Assembly (NCBI GenBank): GCA_020631735.1
Contig: CM036160.1
Coordinates: 8,896,746 to 8,960,745, forward strand
Length of the DNA: 64,000 nucleotides
DNA from: Saccharum officinarum
Taxonomy: Eukaryota > Streptophyta > Magnoliopsida > Poales > Poaceae
Direction of reading: 5' to 3'
Part shown: piece after piece, positions 53,346 through 63,058 of the stretch
Numbering within the stretch: the stretch's first letter is position 1
Layout of the letters: each line of letters starts with the position of its first letter
Position numbers and translations under genes: made by a program
The notes under the pieces: model-generated
Told to the model about the DNA's origin: nothing
Seen by the model: only the letters and a program-made list of their open reading frames with translations
Database searches by the model: none

Positions 53346-55155
53346 TGAAGGACTGAAAGTGGTGACCAGGGGGTGAATGGGAGCCCTAAATTTCTTTTTA
53401 GAAAAGTTTGGTCATTGTCCCAAAATCAATCCCCAAAGCACACCCACGTAGGTGAATAAATCACAAGCCTATGGAAGGCTAGATGTCTCTAAGAAACAGA
53501 GCATGACACTCAAGAAACGATACACAAGGACACCGCCGAGCAAACTGGGGAAAGAATGTGGCCGAGCAGACCAATACAGGAACCCTCCACCTCTACAGAA
53601 AAAAGGTGAGGGTCCAACCTTAAACACCTGAGCCAACAAGTGACCAAGATGCTTATAAAAGATCCAGTCACTGCTAGCAAACCAGCGCAAAAAGCAGAAT
53701 TTGAAACGGATCAAAAATGAGCTCAAACGAGGTAAAATAGCGCACAAACATAATGGACCGAACTCTATTACTATAGTAGCGGACGCGGCGCTGTAGCAGC
53801 AGATGCGACTGCAGCATACATTGGACAAGGTGCTGGTACTGTAGCAGCATCAGGTGCTACAGTGGCATCGTCTGGTCACTTAAATCAGCAGCGAGTCGCA
53901 TGAAAAAATGCCTGATCTCTTCCGTTTTAACTCCGTTTGATCTCAAATGTTGTGCGCAGACTTCCAAGGTAGCTAAGATGCTACTCCATGAAAATCATAG
54001 CCTTTTATGCCTCACAACTCCGGGAATTGAAGGATCTTGGTTCAAAAACAAAAAAACCAGAAAATGAAAATCGCCCGATCTAAGTGCTCATCCCGATTTA
54101 GCTCAAACCCTTCAGTAAAAATCTTCCTAGGGAGTCATAGCACCTCACGGAATAAATGGTTCGCAAAAAGATCAACCACAGAGAGAGATACAATGGTGGG
54201 AAGAAAGGAGAAAACACAAGAACGCAAAGAAAAAAACGCTAATAACAGAGAACACATCACAAATTGAATCCTGGAGGACACGAGGAGGTTAGGGCCTCTA
54301 TTCCCGCTGCAATCTTTGGTTCTTACACAAATTCACCAATTTGTGGACCTCTCTCACAAGAAACCCTAAGGGGATGGAAAAATTAGGGAAGGAAGAAAGG
54401 GAAAATGAAAGAGGTGAGGGAGATGGAGGCTCCCTCATCCTATTTAATAGGGCTATTACACAATCACAGTTTTGCCCTTAGATATTTTGAGTCGAACCAC
54501 ATAACACGAGGGCGTTATGGTCCAACCCGAGGTAATCTTCATCTGACGGCCACCGCGCCCTTCATAAGATAGCTTCACCTCGACACGAACTCCTCGATGC
54601 TGCCACGTGCCGTCCGTTCCTCCTCGAAACCTCCGCCCGGGTTTTGAGGCCCAAACCCGTAAACTCGTCCACCCGATGGTTTGGAGGCCCAAACCACCAA
54701 ACCTAGCATACTCCATAAGCGTCCCCCGCCACTCGACACGTGTCACCGCCGTCTTCAACCGGTCGTCCGCTAAGTCCTCCTAATCCCCGCTCAACTCGCA
54801 CATCCGTCGTCTTGACTCGGTCAAGACAATCACTCCCATGTACACTTGCGCTTGTCGATGTCCCAGATGTCAGCTACCGCGGCTGGTCACCCGGCCTCCT
54901 AGTCCCTCGGTCCAAGTCTCATGTTCGTCCTTCACCGCTCCCGGTCCATCGACATGGCACATCCCTACTTGACCTTTACCTCGCCGTCGACTACCACCTC
55001 CAAGCTCCACACCTGCACACCACAAGCCAAGAGACATGTCGCACAACCCAACTCACGCCATGGTTAGTCACAAACTCAACCTAGGTCGTGGATCACGTTG
55101 ACCATCACTCATCACAAAACGAACTACAAGGGCACATATCAACCTTGTATTCGCA
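53346..55155 (-). repeat. copia 5' LTR
   Basis: 1810 bp, ending next to the primer binding site on the left and at the cctat duplication on the right. A TATA-like CTATTAAATAGG is at about 54439-54450 on the minus strand. U3 (54450-55155) is rich in CCTCG/GACACG words. Only its first 500 bases are matched in the 3' LTR region at 38836. Confidence 0.75.
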
Positions 55156-55160
55156 CCTAT

Positions 55161-55640
55161 GTATAGTTTAAAGTAGATCTCTTTGTTCGTATGCTCGAGT
55201 TTACAGGGGTTGCTGATAGTAGCTATGCCTAGTATGGACAGTGTAGAATTCCCATCGGGGGGTCCCTACCCTTCCTTATATAGGCCGGAGGTAGGGTTAC
55301 AAGAGATCCGATCGATTAATATATAGATGTGTTTCCTTGTTAGTTACATAAAAAGTACAATAGATCATTCTATCATATCCCATAAAGAACAGAATGTAGG
55401 TTTCCCATGCAAGGCAAATTGCTTGTCACGTCTATTGTAGCGTTTGGCATACATGGGCCTCATACTCGACGTCTTCAGCCTGTGTCGACAGCTGTGGGCC
55501 GGAATACAGACGGTGAGGTATCCTGTTCTCGTATCTTCGATAGTATGGTAGACCTGAACTCTACTAATTTCTAACCTCTACTTTGGAATGAATTTCTTGT
55601 TTGGGTTTAAGGTAATTTGAATGCAAATGTAGGGGGTATT
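55161..55640. other. unclassified repeat-like sequence
   Basis: No gene seen. It includes ccttatataggccggaggtag near 55273-55294, a promoter-like word common in grass transposon ends. It is continuous with 38418-38830 when the copia element is removed. Confidence 0.35.
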
Positions 55641-55925
55641 TTGGTTATCTTTCATAATGACAAATGTGTCAATCAAGTATATTAATTTAAATTGTCTTTC
55701 ATAATGACAGATATGTGGATAAATTAGATACAAAGTTAGAGGTTATTTTTAATTATCTTTCATAATGGAAAAGGTGTGTAAATTAGATGCAAATTTAGGT
55801 GGTTATTTTGAATTATCTTTTATAATAACATAGATGGGTAATTTAAACGTAAAATTAGAGCTGTTACTTTATGTATTTTTTACAATGATAGAGGTAGATA
55901 ATTTTTTAATGAAACAAAATAGATT
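55641..55925. repeat. degenerate 60 bp minisatellite
   Basis: The word ctttcataatga and neighbours recur at 55649, 55696, 55757, 55817 (ctttt variant) and near 55876. The period is 60-61 bases, apart from one shortened 47-base unit. Each unit also carries a ta(g)ataaattagatncaaa(g/t)ttaga segment. AT-rich; lies about 0.8 kb upstream of the first receptor kinase. Confidence 0.7.
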
Positions 55926-56706
55926 CAATAGCTATTATCAATGGCGATGATTAGAGACTACCAAATTAAGGCCAGATGTTTCTAATTATTGTGGTCTAGA
56001 TTTTTTTCTAGTGTACGATGAACATTACTGTGGAGGCTCCAGTTGTATCGGATTATTAATAAACTTTTTTAGGAATTATCCTTTTTTAGCATATCGAGTA
56101 AGAATTAACATGGAAGCTCTGTTAGAGCCTCTAATGAGTTATGGTGAGATAAAATTCTAGGATTCATTTTTTTTCTAGCACATCTAGTAAGAATTAATGT
56201 AAAATCACTGTTGGAGTAGCAGTAGTAAGATAAGATATGATTGTGAGAATTTTTATACTTTCTCTTTTTTTTCTACCACGTCACGAGGATTCTGGGTTCG
56301 TCTTGGTTGTGAAATTTCTGCAAGTCCGCACGAAGTTCTTGCCTTCCCAAACGGAAACTCTGAAACAGGGTACTCCTACTTCAAGTTTGGTCTCAGTTGA
56401 TTGAACCCCATCACACTAGATTGTCCTCTGAAATCCAACTCTAGCAGAGCAGTCAATTCACCAACCTAACCTGAGTACCTAACCAAGGCCCAGACAACAT
56501 TCTCTGTTCCTCTTCTTCGTTGCCTTTCACACACTAGCATTCGCGCTCGTATATCTCGGTGATTTGTGTGTAATTTAATATCTCGGCGATTTTTTTTATC
56601 CCAGTGTATATCCGATACAGTTTTTGCAGTAAGCAATAATGCAAGCCAACCATCACCAACCGCATCAGACATTTGGCTTCCTTTGTTCTCCGTGCAACAC
56701 GAAGCT
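55926..56706. other. upstream region of LecRK-1
   Basis: AT-rich up to 56260, then mixed. No gene. A related pair of segments (ttttttctagtgtacgatg.../ttttttctagcacatctagtaag) at 56004-56190 looks like decayed repeat copies. An in-frame upstream ATG at 56566 would extend LecRK-1 by 47 codons without a signal peptide, so it is not used as start. Confidence 0.4.
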
Positions 56707-58746
56707 ATGTCGTCCTCGTCCACGCCTCGCGGTTGCAGGAAACTGCTCTGCATCTCCTTGTGCATCGTCCTCGCATTCGGCGTCGAGGCCGGCACCGCCG
56801 ACGACCAGTTCGTCTACTCCGGCTTCGCGGGCGCCAACATTACCCTGGACGGCGCGGCCGTGGTCACGCCGTCGGGCCTGCTGGAGCTCACCAACGGCAC
56901 GCTCCGGCAGAAGGCGCACGCCATACACCCGGCGCAGCTCCGTTTCCGCGAGGCGCGCAACGGCACCGGCACGGCCACAGCGCGGTCGTTCTCGGCGTCC
57001 TTCGTGTTCGGCATCCTCTGCCCGGACGCGGACGCCTGCGGCCACGGGATCGTCCTCTTCGTCGCGCCGCCCAGCTACGACCTCGCCGCCGCGTTCCCGA
57101 GCCAGTACATCGGCCTCGTCAACGGCAGCACCAACGGCGACGCCGCCGACCACCTCTTCGGCGTCGAGCTCGACACCGACCAGAACAACGAGTTCCGCGA
57201 CATCAACGGCAACCACGTCGGCGTCGACGTGGACAGCCTCGTCTCCGTCGCCTCGGCCAGCGCCGGCTACTACGACGACGATGGCGGCGGCGTCTTCCGC
57301 AACCTGACGCTCGCGAGCGGCGTGGCGATGCAGGTGTGGGTGGACTACGACGGCGAGAGGAAGCGTGTCGACGTGACCATGGCTCCCCTGAGAGTGGCCA
57401 AGCCCAGGAGGCCGCTGCTCTCAACTGCATACGACCTCTCCACGGTGCTCACCGACGTGGCTCGCGTCGGCTTCTCGTCGGCGACAGGCTCGTTCAACTC
57501 GCGGCACTACGTTCTCGGTTGGAGCTTCGCCATGGACGGACCTGCTCCGGCCATCGACATAGCCAAGTTGCCAAAGCTGCCTCGCTTTGGCCCCAAACAC
57601 CGAGCCAAACTGGCAGAGATCGTCCCGCCGGTAGCCACTGCAGCAGTCGTCTTGGCCATGGGTGCCATTGCCGTTCTCCTGGTGCGGAGGCGGCTGCAGT
57701 ACACCGAGGTGCGAGAAGATTGGGAGGTCGAGTTTGGGCCGCACCGGTTCTCGTACAAGGACTTGTTCAATGCAACAAAAGGATTCAAGAACAAGAACCT
57801 GCTTGGGGTTGGAGGGTTTGGGAGGGTGTACAAGGGAGTGCTTCCGGTGTCGAATATGGAGATCGCCGTCAAGAAGGTGTCACATGACTCGAAGCAAGGT
57901 ATGAAGGAATTCATAGCAGAGGTTGTTAGCATTGGCCGCTTGCAGCACCGCAACCTTGTGCAGTTACTAGGTTACTGCAGGCGAAAAGGTGAACTTCTCC
58001 TTGTCTACGAGTACATGTCGAACGGAAGCCTTGACAAGCACTTGTATGGCGGTGATCATGATATGCCAATTCTGAATTGGGACCAAAGGTTCCGGATCAT
58101 CAAGGGGATCGCGTCCGGGCTGCTCTATCTCCACGAAGAGTGGGAGAAAGTAATCATCCACCGTGACATCAAGGCAAGCAATGTGCTGCTTGACAACGAT
58201 ATGAATGGCCGGCTTGGTGACTTTGGCCTGGCAAGGTTGTATGACCATGGTACCGACCCACATACCACTCATGTTGTCGGAACCATAGGGTACCTTGCTC
58301 CCGAGCTTGGCCGCAGCAGCAAGGCGACGCCTTTGTCGGATGTTTTCGCCTTCGGCGTGTTCGTTCTTGACGTCACCTGTGGCCAGAGGCCCATCAGGCA
58401 GAGCTCCAACGATGACCAGCTCTTGTTGGTTGACTGGGTTGTTGAGCACTGGCACCAAGGATCAGTGACTGACACCGTGGATGCCAGGCTCCATGGAAGC
58501 TACAACGTTGGTGAGGCATCCCTGGCTCTCAAGATAGGGTTGCTATGCTCTCACCCGCTCTCCAGCGCGAGGCCTAGCATGCGGCAAGTCTCCAAGTACC
58601 TAAGCGGAGACGTGCCGCTACCGGAGCTGGCGCCGACACACCGGAGCTTCGAGTCCCTTGCGCTGATGCAGAACGAAGGGTTCGACTCGTATGTCATGTC
58701 TTACCCTTCGTCGATGGCGACGATGACTACAATGTCCAGCCCTTGA
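56707..58746 (+). CDS. LecRK-1, L-type lectin receptor-like kinase
   Basis: Single exon, 679 aa, normal for the family. The start at 56707 is chosen because it opens a signal peptide (CRKLLCISLCIVLAFGVEAG). The extracellular legume-lectin domain is residues about 28-275 (FVYSGFAGANITLDGAA, FGVELDTDQNNEF, NHVGVDVDS, VGFSSATG). The membrane span is about 306-328, and the cytoplasmic kinase about 361-630. Kinase residues are complete: GVGGFG (367-372), Lys389 in IAVKK, His-Arg-Asp 485-487, Asp505 in DFGLARL, and YLAPE. A plasma-membrane Ser/Thr kinase of the LecRK class, likely in defence or hormone-linked signalling; the ligand cannot be told. Tandem neighbour of LecRK-2. Confidence 0.93.
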   Translation: MSSSSTPRGCRKLLCISLCIVLAFGVEAGTADDQFVYSGFAGANITLDGAAVVTPSGLLELTNGTLRQKAHAIHPAQLRFREARNGTGTATARSFSASFVFGILCPDADACGHGIVLFVAPPSYDLAAAFPSQYIGLVNGSTNGDAADHLFGVELDTDQNNEFRDINGNHVGVDVDSLVSVASASAGYYDDDGGGVFRNLTLASGVAMQVWVDYDGERKRVDVTMAPLRVAKPRRPLLSTAYDLSTVLTDVARVGFSSATGSFNSRHYVLGWSFAMDGPAPAIDIAKLPKLPRFGPKHRAKLAEIVPPVATAAVVLAMGAIAVLLVRRRLQYTEVREDWEVEFGPHRFSYKDLFNATKGFKNKNLLGVGGFGRVYKGVLPVSNMEIAVKKVSHDSKQGMKEFIAEVVSIGRLQHRNLVQLLGYCRRKGELLLVYEYMSNGSLDKHLYGGDHDMPILNWDQRFRIIKGIASGLLYLHEEWEKVIIHRDIKASNVLLDNDMNGRLGDFGLARLYDHGTDPHTTHVVGTIGYLAPELGRSSKATPLSDVFAFGVFVLDVTCGQRPIRQSSNDDQLLLVDWVVEHWHQGSVTDTVDARLHGSYNVGEASLALKIGLLCSHPLSSARPSMRQVSKYLSGDVPLPELAPTHRSFESLALMQNEGFDSYVMSYPSSMATMTTMSSP

Positions 58747-59891
58747 TGAGAAGTGATAATATGAGCTGCATGCCTTCCGTTTCCATGTCGTTTTTGTTTC
58801 CTTTTTTTTGATCGGTCAACGGGGGCGAGAGAATCCCCCATCTGAATTTTCATTGATCATGTGGCTCTTGAAGCCTGATAGTACAAAAACATGTTTCAAG
58901 CGTAGCATTGCGCACACATCGCGCTGCCTGATGAAACTGAAAAACCGAAAACACAAAGAGGAAACAAAGAACTCCCATGATAAATAGACTCAAGGAAAAG
59001 CCTAGACACAAGCCGAAAGACGCCAACTGAATGTCGACTGAATTCTGTGACTAGGAATATATCCTTCAATGTAGATGCTGTCAATGTAGATACTGAATTC
59101 TGTGACTAGGAATGTGTGGAAGAAAAGATTAGTCTTCTGTTATAAGAGTAGTCTTCCTTCCTAGCTTTTCCGTGTGTGGAATCATAATGTCCAGATGATT
59201 AAAGCAGTGGACCATGTTTCTTCTCTAGAAAAGGAGAACATCACAATCACGTCAGCCAACATGATTACTAGGCGAAAACAATATGTGTTATCCTGGCCAC
59301 AGCCTACTAAAATTTGAACACGGCATTTCAGTATCAGTCCTTAACACGCATGATTTGGAATCTTGGACTGATCTGTGGAAATAAAGTTTTTTTTTAAAAA
59401 AAACTAGATTTCAAGACTCTACTACTAAATAAGACCAGCACCAGGTAGAATGATCAATGATGTGCTATATTAAGTTTTGTATGAACATTCTGAGGTATGC
59501 AGAATCATTCTTGCGTGTCAATACAAGTGAACACAATTAAATACATGTGGACTCATGCATAGTAAACTGAAATGAACGAAGAAGTCAATTGCGGCTTGGA
59601 ACACAGACGTCACAAATACGCTGTGTTCTTATCCCATTTGTTCATACATGGAAAAACTAGTAGCCATAGAAGACTTGGACGCCAGAAGCAACATTTATAT
59701 ATAGTACGAACTGCTAGCGATGGCTTACGGCAATTGCTGATGATGTGTCAGGAAATTCTCTTGTTGATGTATCGCCTTCTCTGACCAACGACTGGTAGAC
59801 GAAATGGACACAAGAAGGAAATTGGTCTCTGCTTCCAGCACCAAGCAAGCAGCAACTCACGTTCAGACTTGAGACAACGACGTATTAGCAA
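58747..59891. other. spacer between the receptor kinases, with a LINE-like tail
   Basis: At 58800-58860 a run of T is followed by gatcggtcaacgggggcg and agaatcccccatctg. On the minus strand this is a LINE-type 3' end with a poly-A tail, and the remnant runs to about 59060. A direct repeat gaattctgtgactaggaat occurs at 59039 and 59092. The rest (59100-59890) shows no gene. Confidence 0.4.
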
Positions 59892-60009
59892 TTGCAGGTC
59901 CTAATGCGTCAGGGAAACCCGTACACTAACCAGCAGCCATTGGCACAGTTCAGTCACTCTCCAGTCTCCACAGATCGGTTCAGCAACTCTGTGGAGATTT
60001 TCAGAGGCC

Positions 60010-62031
60010 ATGGCTCACATAGGTGTCATCACCTTCCTTACCATCCTTCTCTTCCGCTGCCTGAACCCTGCAGCGGCAGTCAGTACCGACCAGGACCAGT
60101 TCGTCTTCTCCGGCTTCACCGGTGCCAACCTCACCCTGGACGGCACGGCGACCGTCATGGCGGACGGCCTCCTGGAGCTCACCAACGGCACGGTCCAGCT
60201 CAAGGGCCACGCGTTCCACCCGGCGCCCGTGCGCCTCCGCACATCACCCAGCGGAACGGCGCGCTCCTTCTCGTCTTCCTTCGCGTTCGCCATCCAGACC
60301 ACCTACCCGGGGCTCAGCTGCCATGGCATCGCCTTCATCGTGGCGCGCGGCACGGACTTCTCCTCCGCGCTGGCCGCGCAGTACATGGGCCTGGCCAACA
60401 TCGACGACAACGGCAACGCCACCAACCGCTTCTTCGCCGCCGAGATCGACACCATGCAGAACGTCGAGTTCCAGGACGTGAACAACAACCACGTCGGCAT
60501 CGACGTCAACGGCCTCCACTCCGTGGCCGCGAACCCGGCGGGGTACTACGACGACACCAACGGGAGCTTCCATGGCGTGGACCTCATCAGCGGCGAGGTG
60601 ATGCAGGCGTGGGTGGAGTACGACGCGGAGGAAGCACGCGTCGACGTCACCGTCGCTCTGATTGGCATGTCCAAACCAGTAAGGCCTCTTGTTTCTACAC
60701 GCTACAACCTCTCTGACGTGCTAGCTGAGCCGTCATATGTCGGCTTCTCTTCTGCAACTGGCCCCATCAATTCTCGGCACTACATTCTTGGCTGGAGCTT
60801 CGCCGTGGATGGACCTGCTCCGGCGATCGATGTCGCTAAGCTGCCAAAGCTACCTCGTCTCGGCCCGAAGCCACGATCCAAGGTCCTGGAGATCTTGCTG
60901 CCTATTGCCACTGCATTGTTCATTGTCACTCTAGGGATTCTTGTGGTTGTGCTTGTGAGAAGAAGAATGAGGTATGCTGAGCTACGTGAAGATTGGGAAG
61001 TCGATTTCGGACCGCACCGGTTCTCGTATAAGGATTTGTTCGATGGAACTGATGGATTCAAGGACAAACATCTTCTTGGACAAGGCGGGTTTGGCAGGGT
61101 GTATAGAGGAGTGCTTCCAAAGTCTAAACTAGAGGTGGCTGTGAAGAGGGTGTCACATGAATCAAGGCAGGGAATGAAGGAGTTTGTCGCTGAGGTTGTT
61201 AGTATTGGCCGCATCCGGCACCGCAACCTTGTGCAGTTACTTGGCTATTGTCGGAGGAAAGGTGAACTCCTTTTGGTGTATGACTACATGTCTAATGGCA
61301 GCCTTGATAAATATTTGCATTATGAAGAAGCAAAGCCAGTGTTGGATTGGGCTCAGAGGATGCATATCATCAAAGGTGTTGCATCCGGTTTGTTGTACCT
61401 TCATGAGAAGTGGGAAAAAGTTGTCATTCATCGTGATATCAAGGCAAGCAATGTACTCCTTGACAAAGAAATGAATGGACGGCTCGGTGACTTTGGTCTC
61501 GCGAGGTTATATGACCATGGTACTGATCCCCAGACTACACATATGGTTGGCACCATGGGTTACCTTGCTCCAGAGCTAGTACGCACAGGCAAGGCATCAC
61601 CTCTTACAGATGTTTTTGCTTTTGGTACGTTCCTCCTTGAGGTCACATGTGGACAAAGGCCTATCAAGGAAGATGAACAAGGCGACCAACTTTTGTTGGT
61701 CGATTGGGTACTTGAGCATTGGCACAATGGGTCTCTCCTTGCCACAGTGGATACAAAGCTGAAAGGAAACTACAACATTGAAGAAGCATACCTTGTACTA
61801 AAGCTTGGACTGCTATGCTCTCACCCTTCTGCAAGCGCAAGGCCAAGTATGCAAAAAGTAATGGATTACCTTGATGGAGACTCACCAGTTCCAAAGTTGG
61901 AGTCAACACAACTAAGCTTCAACATGGTAGCCCTATTGCAAAATAAGGGACTGGATCCATATATAGTGTCATGTCCTCCATCATCAATGATGAGCTTCGG
62001 AGCTATATCTGACCTATCAGGAGGGAGATGA
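60010..62031 (+). CDS. LecRK-2, L-type lectin receptor-like kinase
   Basis: Single exon, 673 aa, closely similar in layout to LecRK-1. The signal peptide is MAHIGVITFLTILLFRCLNP; the lectin domain is about 28-270 (FVFSGFTGANLTLDGTA, AEIDTMQNVEF, NHVGIDVNG); the membrane span is about 297-318 (LLPIATALFIVTLGILVVVL). The kinase has GQGGFG (357-362), Lys379 in VAVKR, His-Arg-Asp 474-476, Asp494 in DFGLARL, and YLAPE. All catalytic residues are intact, so an active plasma-membrane kinase is predicted. The two genes are 1.26 kb apart in the same direction, a tandem duplication; their lectin halves differ more than their kinase halves. Confidence 0.93.
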   Translation: MAHIGVITFLTILLFRCLNPAAAVSTDQDQFVFSGFTGANLTLDGTATVMADGLLELTNGTVQLKGHAFHPAPVRLRTSPSGTARSFSSSFAFAIQTTYPGLSCHGIAFIVARGTDFSSALAAQYMGLANIDDNGNATNRFFAAEIDTMQNVEFQDVNNNHVGIDVNGLHSVAANPAGYYDDTNGSFHGVDLISGEVMQAWVEYDAEEARVDVTVALIGMSKPVRPLVSTRYNLSDVLAEPSYVGFSSATGPINSRHYILGWSFAVDGPAPAIDVAKLPKLPRLGPKPRSKVLEILLPIATALFIVTLGILVVVLVRRRMRYAELREDWEVDFGPHRFSYKDLFDGTDGFKDKHLLGQGGFGRVYRGVLPKSKLEVAVKRVSHESRQGMKEFVAEVVSIGRIRHRNLVQLLGYCRRKGELLLVYDYMSNGSLDKYLHYEEAKPVLDWAQRMHIIKGVASGLLYLHEKWEKVVIHRDIKASNVLLDKEMNGRLGDFGLARLYDHGTDPQTTHMVGTMGYLAPELVRTGKASPLTDVFAFGTFLLEVTCGQRPIKEDEQGDQLLLVDWVLEHWHNGSLLATVDTKLKGNYNIEEAYLVLKLGLLCSHPSASARPSMQKVMDYLDGDSPVPKLESTQLSFNMVALLQNKGLDPYIVSCPPSSMMSFGAISDLSGGR

Positions 62032-63058
62032 TGTTCTAACCTTTGAGATTTTAATGGGAAAAGGGTGTTTACTATTTAGTTATTTATAATAATAGAGATA
62101 AGAAGTGAGTATTTGATCATCATAACAATCTTAGAATGTATTTGTATCCTTCTTTGTGAATGACACGTCAACAACTATTCTTGACTATATTAATTAATAT
62201 ACACGTGTAGCCTCCTAAGAAGGTGACAACGATTACCTATTTTTGTTACTTGGTACCTCCCATAAACTAATTTATGGTGATCTCCACGATGCATCCATGG
62301 ACACCTCCCTCAATCTCCCGACACCTGAAAAGCTCACCAAGTCATACTACATCTCGAGAAAGGACAAGTGTTTCCAACTATTTGTGATGCACAAATCCAA
62401 GGGTTCTTCAGTGGAACCATTGCTAGCTCCACAAGGAGAAATCAACGAGAAAGTACGGAACAATACGATCAAGAAATTAAACCAAATCCCAAGTATCCTC
62501 ATATTATGACTCTGGATCAATGTTAGTTTATTTCGATGGAGCTTCACTTGGATTAGATGGCCCACCAAGAAGGAATATTCCATAGGATCAAGGGAAGCAT
62601 CTCCACTCTTCCAAGGCACCTCCAATCTATAATATGACCCCTCAATTCAGTTGCAACACACACCACAAGGGAGCAATCCTCCATCACTCTCGAGATGTAG
62701 ATGTAGAATAGTTTAGTTGGGAGTTAGAGTCGAGTTGAGCTAGCTAGTCTTGTGGGCTCCAAAAGAAGTCTTCAGGATTTCTGGTAAAACTCTTGTATCT
62801 TTCCTTTTATAAGACTCTGAGTATTCAATTAAGTTATTTTCTCTACTAGGATTTTTCCTGTGCATCGCCATGAGAACAAAAATCAATAAGATTTTCCATA
62901 TCGTTGGTGATCCATTAAAGTAGCAAATATCTTATTATGGTAACCTATTGAATTAGAAAATAGTTTTGGTGATTTATTGGATTAAATAGTTGAATCATCG
63001 GAAAACAAAGGAGCCAACTCTTGATGCAGATACACATTTTATTTCTATCTAAGTTTTC
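62032..63058. other. 3' flank of LecRK-2, no clear gene
   Basis: An 88-codon frame at 62243-62509 has no recognisable domain. The text around 62640-62770 (gttagagtcgagttgagcta) resembles the end of a decayed LTR. AT-rich sequence to 63058 holds nothing I can name. Confidence 0.35.

Larger units (their letters stand above)
38836..55155 (-). mobile_element. Ty1/copia retrotransposon (SIRE/Ji/Opie-like), nested
   Basis: The element is on the minus strand. An exact 5 bp target duplication cctat flanks it (38831-38835, 55156-55160), with ends tgaagg and cgca. The order from the right is 5' LTR (53346-55155), primer binding site, gag, protease, integrase, RT, RNase H and a shortened 3' LTR region. 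Integrase before RT defines copia. The long gag with a coiled coil and two zinc knuckles suits the SIRE lineage. It is 16.3 kb only because a hAT element (7.9 kb with its own insert) sits in gag. Several stops make it inactive. Confidence 0.88.

Noticed and set aside
56665..57887. ORFs of 404, 222 and 183 aa overlapping LecRK-1
   Set aside because: Arg/Pro- or Val/Ala-rich shadow frames of the GC-rich lectin domain of LecRK-1.
59892..60716. 274 aa ORF overlapping LecRK-2
   Set aside because: Shadow frame of the LecRK-2 lectin domain.
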